The notes under the pieces were generated by a model. That model was not told the DNA's origin and did no database searches. It saw only the letters and a program-made list of their open reading frames with translations. A program made the translations under genes and the position numbers. A stretch of DNA of 64,000 nt from Collybiopsis luxurians FD-317 M1 (taxonomy: Eukaryota; Basidiomycota; Agaricomycetes; Agaricales; Omphalotaceae): assembly GCA_000827265.1 (NCBI GenBank), contig KN834774.1, forward strand, positions 546,328 through 610,327, given 5' to 3'. Position 1 is the stretch's first letter. Each line of letters opens with the position of its first letter. This document shows, in pieces, positions 9,483 through 20,600 of the stretch.

Positions 9483-12338
9483 TCACAATTCATTATTGGA
9501 AAAAACATCCAAGTCCACCCACTGACAAAAATCATTGCACTGATGCTCCTTGGAAAAGTTTTGAAAGGAGGTGTCAACATTGCCCCCACTGAAAAGCCTG
9601 TGCTGAGATGATGACGACCCGGTTTCATCTTGGTAAATGATTTTTAAGAGATCCCTGTAAGGCAATTATCAGTGAGATCCTCGAAGCCTAAACACATCAG
9701 CAATTGTTTACTAACAGCGATGTCATTATTTGTGCATCAGTAAGAAGTCCTCCTGCTCCCTGAAAGTCTGAAACAAAGGCTGTACAGTGTGTTTTTATAT
9801 ACTGAAGATGTTGACAAGCACAGAGGAAAAGGCAGATATAATACTCCAGCTTGTTGGGCCCTAAATTTGGTTGAGGGCTGCCATTGTGGATGTACTTCAC
9901 AAAGCTCTCTCCATCTTGAAGGGGGATCTGTTCCTCAAGAAGAAAGGTTTGCTCTGGTGCTACAGATTCAGCTTTGGAGTGTTTGAGATCCTTGGGCATA
10001 ATTAAAAAGACACCTGCCTCAACAAATCGGAGATGAGGAATTTCAAAGGAAGGAGGACCTTACAAGCAAAAACGGTACTCCATCAGCAACCTGATGTACA
10101 TCATGTTAGAATGGCAATCATACCTTTTTCCTTTAACTTTTCTTCAGTATATGAAAATGTAAACTGCATGAGGGCATTGGCATAGTAATGAATATTAGCC
10201 TCAGTTATAATCTTGCTGGATTCCAATGATCCAGACATTCTTGAAATCAAGAATCAGAAGAGAATGTTTCTACAAATATCAACAATTGCCTACTGGCTGG
10301 GATTTTGCCTTTTTGCAGTATACATCTCTTTAAGAACAATGCTTTCAGCCTTCATGACATTTTCAGGAAAGTGAATCTTTGCTGGATGACATGTTTTGAA
10401 GCCACCTGCTCCAAGTTCACCCTCAACTAAGAGATTAGTAGAAAGTGATACAGGAACATCAGTTGTGAATAGGTTGAACTCAAGCTGAACTTCTGCATTC
10501 TTGTGAATAATATCTGCAAAAGAGACATCAGGGATACCAGCATAAAACCCTAAGAGTGCTGTACTTGACTGCACAATATCTGATGCCGAGGAGCCTCCTT
10601 AAGCAAGAACACTAATCACCTGGTCTCTAGTGGGCGAAGACCAAGTCAAAAACTTCTTTGCTTGAGGAGGTGTTACTACCATTGATTCCTGGTGGGTAAG
10701 CAAGTTTAATATTGCTGAGTAATGAAATAAAGCAAATCTTACACTTCAGGTTCTCTTAGCAGATGAAGAACCTTCAGTTCTTGCCATATTTCTGCCAGTG
10801 GTATTAGGCAAAGCATTCTGGTAATATTATGCCCCTAAGACAAATTGTGCAATGATAGTTTATAAAATACTTACCTCATTGTTCTGTTCAGGTTGATTGG
10901 CTGCAGAAGGAGCCAGGTTTAAATGAGTTTCTTGAGCAGTATAGCTTGGAGCTCTAAAGGACTGAGTTGTCTTTGGGCCAAAAGATTGCTGCTGGCTAGG
11001 TGGGTTTACCAAATCCTAAATGTGATACCTTATTAGTATCAGATACAATTAAAATCATGATGGAATATACTTACATTGACATCTTCATTACTCTCATATG
11101 CAATTTCCCATTTCTGCCATTCCTTGGAGCTAATTACTAGCATGACTTTGAAAGGAGTAGCTGGTTTGACAAAGTGTCTTTGTGAAGTTTTCTTATTGGT
11201 TTTGATGCAGCTGGGGTAGAAGTATGCAGAATGCTGGTCCAGAGTTGGGCGATCCATGTCTACATTCATCTTTGCCGATATATTGTGCAAGTTTAGAGCA
11301 GTAGGATCAGACAAGTTAAATGTAAACATAGTTCCCCTTGTGAACTCTTGCAGTTTAGGAGTGATCACATGAATACCTTCTGAGCGAATGTCTCTGATTG
11401 TTGAGTGTGCATCAAGGTCACGGATTGTATCTGTAAGTGTCTGCATATTCACAAGGTAACTGTGAATCAGAAATCAAATAAAACAAATAGTTTCTGTAAA
11501 CATACAGGCAACACAACTTCTCGACTACCACCTGGTCGAAGGTAAGCAACAGAAATATTCACGTTGACATTTTCTCCACTTGGAGCATATGCTCTTCCTC
11601 GCCAATGATCTACTTGTGCTTGGTATTGACCATGTGATGGTGTATACCCAGTGGTAGAGAAGCACAGGTGAGGTATAGATCCTGCTGGAAGATTGTGCAG
11701 TGGCAGCTGATCTAGAGAGTGGCCCTGCCTCTGACCATAAGAGTGAGACTGAGGAACTGAATAATAAAATATGTAGAGTTGGAAAATTGAAATAAATGAT
11801 AAAATCCCATACCTTGGAAGCCTAATGGAGTGATGTGCATCATACTCCCAGGAGCATCTAATGCAAGTGTTACACAACATTTTTGGCATAAAATTCTCTC
11901 AGAAGAAGCAAGCCTTACCATGCCTCTGTGCAGCATTTACTTTGCGTGCAATTTCTGCCGGATTAGGTCAGGACGGAAGAGCAGGAGGTGGCATTGATTG
12001 AGTGTCACGTCTTGTAGTAACTGATGGTGGAGATAGAGTTATTATGTATCAAAGTAATAATTAAAGAGCTTACCACTTTGTGCAGTCTCAATCTTCTGTT
12101 GATAATACTCTGAGCACCTAGAGCACACCTTCTTCTATTTCTGAGAATCAGGATTCCGAAACCAGAAGATAGGTTCACCGGCCAATACAAGCCTTCCACA
12201 GCTAGACCGCTGACATGTGAAGTCAGAATCAGCTGTCTTATCAGAGGTGAATGGTACTGCATTCAACATTATGCCAGAGTTGTGTGCAGACAAGAGGATC
12301 GGTAAAGATACTGTGAGGCAAATGCATTTCAAAATCAT
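9483..12338 (-). pseudogene. Alpha-kinase (atypical protein kinase) pseudogene, multi-exon
   Basis: Reading right to left, an N-terminal Cys pair (CQRSSC, about 12200) and CSRC (about 12110) suggest a small zinc-binding module. Then come a linker of several exons (11830-10650) and an alpha-kinase domain. The glycine-rich GELGAGGFKTCHP lies near 10400, the presumed ATP-binding Lys in SIVLKEMY near 10340, and HLRFVEAGVFLI near 10020. FLLEEQIP, FVKYIHNG, HLQYIKTH, FVSDFQGAG and LLTDAQIMT follow at 9930-9710. The terminal zinc-binding motif EHQCNDFC lies near 9530. Alpha-kinases phosphorylate Ser/Thr and are expanded in Agaricomycetes. In-frame stops at 12135-12137, 11968-11970 and 10599-10601 (possibly 10746-10748), plus Pro-to-Ala in the usual TDPQI motif, argue against function. 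Introns are 45-60 bp. Confidence 0.75.
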
Positions 12339-12856
12339 TCAGTATAAATACTGTTGGATAGATGATTCACTGTGAGGCCTCAAGTTGTCAATTTCATCAA
12401 CATGCCCTGATGATAGTGAGAATTCAAGCTGCAACATGCTTTCCAATAATCAATGCTGTGTCTCGGTAGGTTTTTCCAGTGAACTGCATGTACTAGGATG
12501 TGGCGTGCTCAATAAGCAAGTAATACTTATCCGGAGCAACACTTTTATTGATTGATCTAATCCCTCATAATCATTTGGATCAACAGCAGGCTGCTGCGTG
12601 CTGGCGCAGTGCTAGGCTTTCTCAGAGAACAGCATATGCAACGTGGTCAATTTCTCAGTGCTGCAGTGGCAAATTGCAGGTGCATGTATTGGTTGGAGTT
12701 CTCAGCTTGCACACTGCCTATTTGATTTCTAATGATACTGCAGCTAGGTGCACATTTCACCGGGACTTCTTGGATTATTCGGTGGTTTGCAAATGGGAGT
12801 ATAAGAGATGCTGGAGCATCGTTAATGCTTACCAGCTCCTTTTCTTCACTTCAGCT

Positions 12857-14028
12857 ATGGGAAAGAACAAGCCAAATCGTGAGTCTCTCCATGAGCTATG
12901 TCTGCAAAGGATCATTGACACTGACATTGGATGTCAAGCTCCTTTGAATGAACTTGAACCACATATCCAGAAATATTGGGATCGCGAGTTCAATGATGAG
13001 CAAATTCTTGCCAGGCTTAAAGACAAAAATCTGTTTAATAAAGACATATATGGACTTGGGTAAGTTGAGATCCTATTTTATTTCATGCAGTTTTCATTTT
13101 GTTAGAATCAAGAAATTTAGAGAATACCATTCAGAGCTTGGATTAATCTGGGCACGAAGTGCAGGTATATCTATTAGTTTCCACCTTGGATTAGTATTTA
13201 GGTGGTCTTTCAGCATGTACTGTACCTGAAATTGTTGAAGACATGCAAGTTTCCGAAAACAGTACCCATTTGCTGGTTGGATCCAGATAAAGAAATTGTT
13301 CCAGAAGAAAGGCAAGGAGGTTACCAGGTATGGCACATGTATTAATTTCTATATGCTACACCCACCAAGCTCAAATTCATTAGAAAAGTCATATGAGATT
13401 ACATGCATCAGTATGAACCTGAACTGGTGAAACAATGTCTACATAGGCGCCTCAAATGTCATCGCTTTTGGGCAGCAGGCATCAATGATATGCTATGTGT
13501 TGATCAGCATGATAAGCTTAAATATCTTGGTCTTGCCCTTCACACAGGTAAGTCAGCAAAGAAGAATGATTGTATTTTATCTGGTAGAATCATTTCCACT
13601 AGGCATTGACCCTATGTCGGGGAAATTAAAATGGCTGAAAGTATGGTTGTCTAACTCTAATCCTCGACTCACCTTTCGTTATTATCTAGATTGTACAAAG
13701 AAGGACAAGTGTAAGTACTATTAATTCAATGCAAATTTATTGTTCAAGCTGTTCACTGGCACTATGCTTCATAGATATTCCACTTATCACCCAAAGTGAC
13801 CCAGGGCCCAAAAACTTCTGTCTTGCAAAAGGGCACTCGTACATTAGACAAAGCCTTGATCCAAATCTTCAGGGACTGTTGCAACATAGGTATATGAAGG
13901 ACAAGAATAATATTCCACCTGAAATTGTTTGGTCAAATATACGCCGAAATTTGACTCCAGGGCTGGAGAATATTTTGGCAAATCCAGGATCCCATGTGGA
14001 TTACTCTCCACAAAATCCCCTGCAGTAG
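12857..14028 (+). pseudogene. Integrase-core (DDE) protein relic, Agaricomycete family I
   Basis: The first exon (12857-13059) has a Clr5-like helix, EPHIQKYWDREFNDEQILARL, written here as EPHIQKYWDREF then NDEQILARL, ending in YGLG at a GTAAG donor. A middle exon ending at 13547 reads RFWAAGINDMLCVDQHDKL. The next, 13603 to about 13709, reads GIDPMSGKLKWLKVWLSNSN. The exon from 13775 reads TQSDPGPKN and NNIPPEIVW. D (VDQHD), D (QSDPG) and E (PPEI, 41 residues later) make a plausible DDE triad of a retroviral-type integrase fold. The conserved C-terminal half is absent: the frame stops at 14026-14028 and does not resume. The exon between 13224 and 13321 is badly eroded. Such genes are abundant, probably mobile-derived, in mushroom genomes. 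Confidence 0.65.
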
Positions 14029-14739
14029 TGAGTGGACAAATGATGTACTGCATTTGCAGAAAATGGGTAATCCTTCAACATGGATGCTTGACCTTCCCTA
14101 CTTCGCTAACAGCACCCAAAGCAAATAAAGAAAGGTTTTGAATAAGTTGATTGGTTTCAAAAGGGGGTCCAGAGGTCACAGTACCCTTGATGGTGGTGCC
14201 AACATGATATAAAATTTCGAGAAGGGAACTGAGCAAAGGGGAAATGACAGATATGTCCAATGCTAAGAGGACCTCGATGACAATGGCAAGTTGAGGAACA
14301 AGGTTGCTCAAACAATTGAGTTCTCCCTTAGCATCTCAATACTGATGAGCCAAGAAATCATATTGGTTTATGGCTTGAGCTAGCAAAGAATGAGAATCAA
14401 TGTGAGAATCGGAATGAATGCTGAGTAACTCACCCAGCCTTGGGTCGGTTGTGGATAATATAGTACTATCTCCTAGGACAATGACTGATATTGCAACAGG
14501 AGTTGGGGACTGCAACTGTCTTGCTGGTATGGGGGTGATGGAAGAATGAATGCTGAGTGCACCAGGATTGGTTGATGCTGGAGATTGAAAGATTGAACTA
14601 GAGGGTGGGAGGAAATGAAAATTTGGACTACAAAGAAGTGTAGTACATACCTTGCATCCAAGTCACGAGGGTAGAGGAGACCTCCAGAGCTGAATTGCCC
14701 ACCGCTAATTGTGCTTCCACCTTCAGATTGGCAGATATG
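14029..14739. other. No identified gene; weak minus-strand coding signal
   Basis: Between the integrase relic and the helicase relic. The minus strand at 14075-14311 gives a hydrophobic, Leu/Val-rich stretch with LLALDISVISPLLSSLLEIL that may be part of an eroded small helical protein. No family is recognised and stops occur just upstream. Confidence 0.25.
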
Positions 14740-16285
14740 TTAAGATGGCATAGGAAGTTGAGTGGGGTTCTGGACAAAGCAATAGAAGAAAGGCATCGAA
14801 GCTGGAGGATGAGGTTCACAAGAACAGAATCCACTGTTTTTATATGAGGAAATTAGCCAATGGCGAAATGGAAGGTACCAGGAGAATCTGGCAACATTGT
14901 AGCAGTTGCATGCAAGAAGGGTTTGAAATGACAAGTATGACAAAGGGGTTGCCATAGGAGTGCAATGGACAAAGGGAGGAGGGATGATGAAGGCAACAGC
15001 AAATATGGAATTAGGGTTCAATGTGCCAACATTCAGCTCCAAGTGTTGTTCTGCAAGAGTTTGATCTAGGAGGCTCCAATTTGTACCACTATCTTGGGAG
15101 TCATACAACACCTTGTTGCCTGGAAGTGCACTCAATTGATCATGTTTGCACTGGGCTACCTGAGCATGAAGGGGGAAGAGCTCAGTAGGAAGGATCGAGC
15201 TTGCTGGTAAAGGCCACGAGAGTGACTTGAACAGTTGGATGGCTCCATTAGTTGGAGTGGCCAAATGAAGAGAATTTAAGGCTGTGATAAAATCTAACAC
15301 ACTTGCGTTAGTAAAAATAATATTTATTCTGAACTGGGTAATTTACCAGTCTTTTTGTCAAAAAATAGTAGTCAACTCAACGGTGAACTTAACAGCATTT
15401 TTCCAAGCAAGAGATTCAAATGCAAACATGGGCTCCTTTTTCACTTTTGAAATGGGCAGAAGCTGAAAAAAATCTCCTGAAAGAATGATCCAGGATGATT
15501 CAGCTCACATTCACAACTAGATAACAGGGAAGATACCTGAATACCACCAAACAGCTTTGGAGATGGCTTTCTAAGTGACCTTGCAAGGTCATGGAGATGT
15601 TGAAATAGGAAACCATCAACCATTGATACTTAAAAAACAATGTGAATGAATATCAAAATGGAAAAGCCAAGTGGGACCAACTTTCATTGATAATAAGAAC
15701 CTTCACTTCCTTTCATCCATTGAGAGCAGGTTTACACCCTCTGATACATCTGAGGACAGTGTTTATGTCCATGCAGTTAGGAGAAATAGTACCCCAGGAA
15801 TGGATGGTTGTCCCTGGGTGACAATGGTTTCTGCAGTTGGCAAGAAAAGAAGAATCAATATGGACCTCCAATATTTGAAGCTGCAATTCCAGTACTTGCA
15901 GTTACAGCCACAGCCTCCTTATTGTGAAGATACTTTTCTCCGAGAGCTTGGATAATCACTTGTAAGAGTAATGACTTTCCCATACCTGCATTAAGATAAA
16001 CAAGTTTTGAACAATATAAACTAGCAGCTTTAACAAACCTGCTGGTCCAGTGAAGAATACAGACTTTCCCTCATTTACTACCATTCTGTACACCATTGTT
16101 TGTTCAGCATTCAAAGTCACTGCTAACAATTTCACAGTATGGTGGTTGCTCACTTTTGAGGCAATGGAGACTTGAGGTGAAAAGAATGAGTCAATGGTTC
16201 CCTTGGATCGCTTGAGCTTGTCATCCTCATTGGATTTCTGAGCCTTTCTTTTCAAGCTGGATGGTGCCATGGAGGTCAAATACAA
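14740..16285 (-). pseudogene. PIF1: PIF1-type DNA helicase pseudogene
   Basis: The start is probably the Met at 16270 (MAPSSLKRK). The N-terminus is basic, with GTIDSFFSPQ resembling a PCNA-interaction (PIP) box but with Lys where Gln is expected. Helicase motifs follow in order: LNAEQTMVYRMV (Q-motif region) and Walker [16 protein letters not shown], split by a 53-bp intron (15986-16038). Then come [11 protein letters not shown] (motif Ia), SMVDGFLFQHLHDLAR near 15600 (motif II region), GGIQ|GDFFQLLPI across an intron near 15490, ESLAWKNAV, and PTELFPLHAQV near 15180. The Walker A Thr is Met (ACG to ATG, a CpG transition). Stops and frame changes interrupt 15850-15620 and 15370. PIF1 unwinds DNA, G-quadruplexes and telomeric ends. 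The N-terminus looks like the cellular enzyme rather than a Helitron RepHel. Confidence 0.75.
15986..16038 (-). other. Intron splitting the Walker A motif
   Basis: On the minus strand the sequence is CCAGCAG|GTTTGTTAAAG..CTTAATGCAG|GTATGGGAAAG. Removing these 53 bases joins GPAG to MGKS in frame, which strongly supports the exon model of the helicase. Confidence 0.7.
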
Positions 16286-17667
16286 TGGAAAAATGTGCTG
16301 CTAAGTAGATGTGCATGGTATATCATGTAACCATATCTGTTAATCAATTTCTGGATTTAGTATATCTGCTTAATGAAGGGATCACCCAATTGTTAACTGC
16401 AAATCATATAATATTTCAAGATGCAGAGACAAATTACCAAAGGGAAAACTTGAATAGGAACAACTGAATCTACACCTGAACAATTAAGAAAAATGTTTGG
16501 ATTAGATGTGTTTGCAAAACCATTACGCCTATCAATTTATCTGCACCCCAACTGCTTGGAAAAGAATGTCATAAGATTTCAACCTTCTCAAAAAATAATT
16601 CTGGGGCTCACCACACATTTCAGGTGCTCCATAAACACTTGTAAGCTGATATCATCCACAAGATTGCTTGGCCTGTTCCCACGGATGCAGACATATGTGT
16701 TGTTGATGGATTCAAAGTATGGAGGAAAGGCATTTCTAGTGAGACCAAAGGGACAAATCCAGGGCTTCACTCTGATATCTATTTGGCTAATTGATCAAGG
16801 AGGGTTTTTCATGTATTGGTAAGGATTGAGGATTGTGCAACAGGGCAGTTTGCCGGCAACATGTTCATAGAGCACAGGTGGCAAATTTTCCCTGAATTTG
16901 AGAGGTGTATATTGAACAGATATCAGTACAACCATTGAGTTGCTTCTATACCATAAGATACCAAATGTTCCACAATAATTGAATGCCTGAAAGCCCTAAT
17001 ATTCAGTGTGATTTTATAGCTTTTATCAGAGATCTCACCATCTTGTTCTTCTACATGGTCAAAATCCCATATTTTGGTTATAGAGCAGCTCTTTGGAGGG
17101 GGGGATGGAAAAAGTACAGGTGAGGGTGTGGCGAAAAGAGGCCGGCCCATCTTCCCATAGAATGGGTGGTTTGGTGTCTAATTCACCACCCATTTCACAG
17201 CAGTATGGGCTGCTTTCTTCTCTTTGCACCCTCACGGAGTCACTCTGATTTTGATATAATGTCTCTTCTTGCAAACTCCATCCCCAAACCTGAAAAACAA
17301 AAGAATGTCCAAGCTTCAATGGCAAAGTTGTATGGTTCCAATGATGAGATCCAGTCTACAGGGTGACAGCCATGAGGACAAACTCTCAGGCAAGCTGCTC
17401 TTCAAAAGCCTCACCGTCAGTATTTTATCCAAGGACCACCACTTATTTGTTGCCTTGGTGCAATACAGAAAATACCTAGGCAAATCTTGTGGATTTTCAT
17501 TGGGTGCCGTGCAGATCAGGTATGTTTTCTTTTTTTTTCTCATCTATTTCTAACCAGCTTGCAGGCTTTGTTAACTGAAATTTCTTGTGTTCATGTAACC
17601 CACCTCCCAATGAAGCCACTGCCAACAGTTGCACATTGTAAATGCTACAATCTGTGGACTTGTGTAT
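16286..17667. other. Unassigned fragments between helicase and RPB1 relics
   Basis: No gene is identified. On the minus strand 16588-16770 reads like real protein (PPYFESINNTYVCIRGNRP, SNLVDDISLQVF). On the plus strand 17250-17510 gives SLLANSIPKPEKQKNVQ and, in another frame, PQYFIQGPPLI-like fragments near an intron donor at 17519. None extends into a family I can name. They may be remains of other duplicated genes. Confidence 0.25.
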
Positions 17668-20600
17668 GTTGTTTTTGCAGTGCACCATTTCACCCAGTAT
17701 TGCTGTTGATAGTGGTGCCATGTGAAGTGAGGATGATTTGATGTACAAACTTGGGGACATTATCAAGGCCTCTGCAAATGTTCGTCCATGTGAGCAAGAA
17801 GGTGCTCCTGCCCATGTCATCTCAGAGTTCAAGCAGCTACTTCAGGTATGTGCATCTTACAGATATAGCAACTCCTGGTAGCTCATTGGACCATCAGTTT
17901 CATGTTGCAACATACATGGACAATGATATTGCTGGTATCCCTCAAACTCTGCAAAAGTCTGGTCATCCTGTGAAGGCTATTTGTGCTCATCTAAAGGGAA
18001 AGAGGGAAAGGAAGGGCGACTTCAAGGAAACTTGATGGGAAAATGTGTTGACTTCTCAGTGCATACTGTGATCACTGGTGATCCTAATTTGGAGCTGGAT
18101 GAGGTTGATGTGCTGCACAGTATCGCAATGAACTTGACTTTCCTGGAATGAGGTGAGATTTGTTTGACATGTTGAGTTGCAGATATCTGATGATGCCTCC
18201 AAAGTGACACAGTATAACATTGCCTATCTGCAAGAGTTAGTGCAAAATGGACCTACAATGTATCCTGGAGCTCAATATGTTGTTTGAGGCACAGGTGAAT
18301 GTATAGATCTTCACTACAACAAATGCACAGATGCATTCCTTCAGTATGGCTGGGTAGTGGAGAGGCATCTGAAAGACAGAGAGTGAGTATCACCAGTGCA
18401 TTGTCCGTGTGAGATTTACTGATAGCTTGTGCTAGTTTTGTCCTCTTCAATTGGCAGCCAAGTTTGCACAAGATGAGTATGATGAGCCATTGAGTGCATC
18501 TCATGCCCTACTCAAGTAAGTGTTGTTGTCTGGCTGAGCTGTACATTGTTGCTGATTGTCTTCTCAGCTTTCTGACTGAACCTCTCTGTGTAAGTATAAG
18601 ACTGTGTCTTGAAACAGCTTTAACTTCATGAAACTGTATAATACTCCACCATACAATGCTGACTTTGATGGTGATAAGATGAATAAGCTGTATGTCATAT
18701 TTTTTACTTCTCATTCTACTATGTCCATTATGAACTTTCTCTAGTGTACCGCAAAGCGAAGAAACATGGGCTGAGCTCAGTCAGATAGCATGGGTTCCTT
18801 GCCAGGTTTGTTGTTTTGATGTGCTATAAGCGGTGCTTTTGACACCTTTTGTAGATCATCTCTCCTCAAGCTAATAAACCTGTCATGGGTATTGTCCAAG
18901 ATATGCTTTGTGGAATCCATAAATTTACCCTTTGTGATACTTTCCTCAATTGGAACCAAGTGCAGAACATTCTCCTTTGGGTACCTGACTGGGATGGAAG
19001 TTTTCTGATACCTTCAATTCTAAAGCCGAAGCCCCTTTGGACTGGGAAACAGATTCTCAGTCTCACTATTCCCTGTGGTATCAACATTCATCAGAATCCT
19101 GATCCGAAATCATCTAACCCTGTTTTTGATGGTAGCATGCTCATTGAGAATGGGGAGATCATCTTTGGGATTGTGGAGAAGAAAACCATTGGTGCCTTGC
19201 AGGGTGGTCTGGCCCATGTTGTTTTCTGAGACAAAGGCCCAGAGGCAACCCGAGGTCTGCTCACCGGGCTACAGCAGGTTGTCAACTACTGGCTCTTCCA
19301 TAACAGGTTCAGTATTGGTATTGGCAACACTATTGCTGACAAGGGTACCATGTTCTACATTACCGAAATGATTGCAAGTTGGAAGGCCAATGTTGCTAAA
19401 ATCATTGAAGATGCCATGCACAATTGACTCAAACCTGTGCCCAGTATGACCATTTGAGAATCATTCAAAAGCTTGGTTGAGCTTGAGCTCAACTTGGCCT
19501 GTGATAAATCTGGTCAGTATGCACAGAAGGGTTTGAAGGAAGCCAACAATGTCAAGCAGATGGTGGTGGCTGGATCCAAGGGTTCTTTCATCAACATTTT
19601 GCAGATGTCTGTCTGTGTAGGGCAGCAGTCTGTTGAAGGTTGTCAAATTCCTTTCTGTCATTGCACACTCCTGCACTTTACAAAAGATGACTTCTTGTCT
19701 GAGTCCCAAGGATTTGTCAAAAACTCCTATTTGCATGGGCTTACACTGCAGGAGTTCTTTTTCCATGCCATGGCTGGTTGTGAAGGTCTCATTGATACTG
19801 CAGTCAAGACCGCCAAGACTGGATACATTCAGTGTCAACTTGTGAAGGCTCTCAAGGATATCATGGTTCACTACAATGGTACTATGAGGAACTCTCTGGG
19901 AGATCTCATCCAGTTTGTCTATGGTGAGGATGGCATGGATGGAGCCTTCATCAAAAAGCAGAACATTGACATGTTCTCATTGAATGACCAAAAGTTTGAA
20001 CACAACTATTGCATTGATGTTACAGATCCAGCTGGAGGTTTCCTTCCTGGGATATTGCAAGTTGGCATTGATGACAGCTCATTGGAGCTGCAGAAGAAGT
20101 TGGACAAAGAGTACAAGCAGCTAGTGGCTGACCAACAACTCCTCAAGATTTCATTTTCCCTCAAACAGACATGGCCACCAACCAGTACCTCCCTGTCAAC
20201 TTGTCTCATATTGTTCAGAATGTGACACAAATATTCCACATTGACCGATGGAAACTGAGCAACCTCAATCCTGCATTTATCATCGATTCTGTCAAGGCAC
20301 TGTGCAATCATCTTATCGTGGTCCACAGTGATGACTCACTTAGCTGCAAGGCCCAAGCCAATGCTTCACTGGCTTCCATATGCATCTGCAGGCAATGTTC
20401 AGTTGCCATTGTGTTCTTGAGAGATTCCATCTGAACAAGGAGGCATTTGAGTAGGTGATGGGAGAAGTGGAAGCCAAATTCAATCAGTTGTTGGCCAACC
20501 CTGGTGAAATGTGCGGTACTCTTGCGGCACAGTCCATTGGAGAGCCTGCCACCCAGATGATGCTCAACACTTTCCACTATGCCAGTGTATCCAGCAAGAA

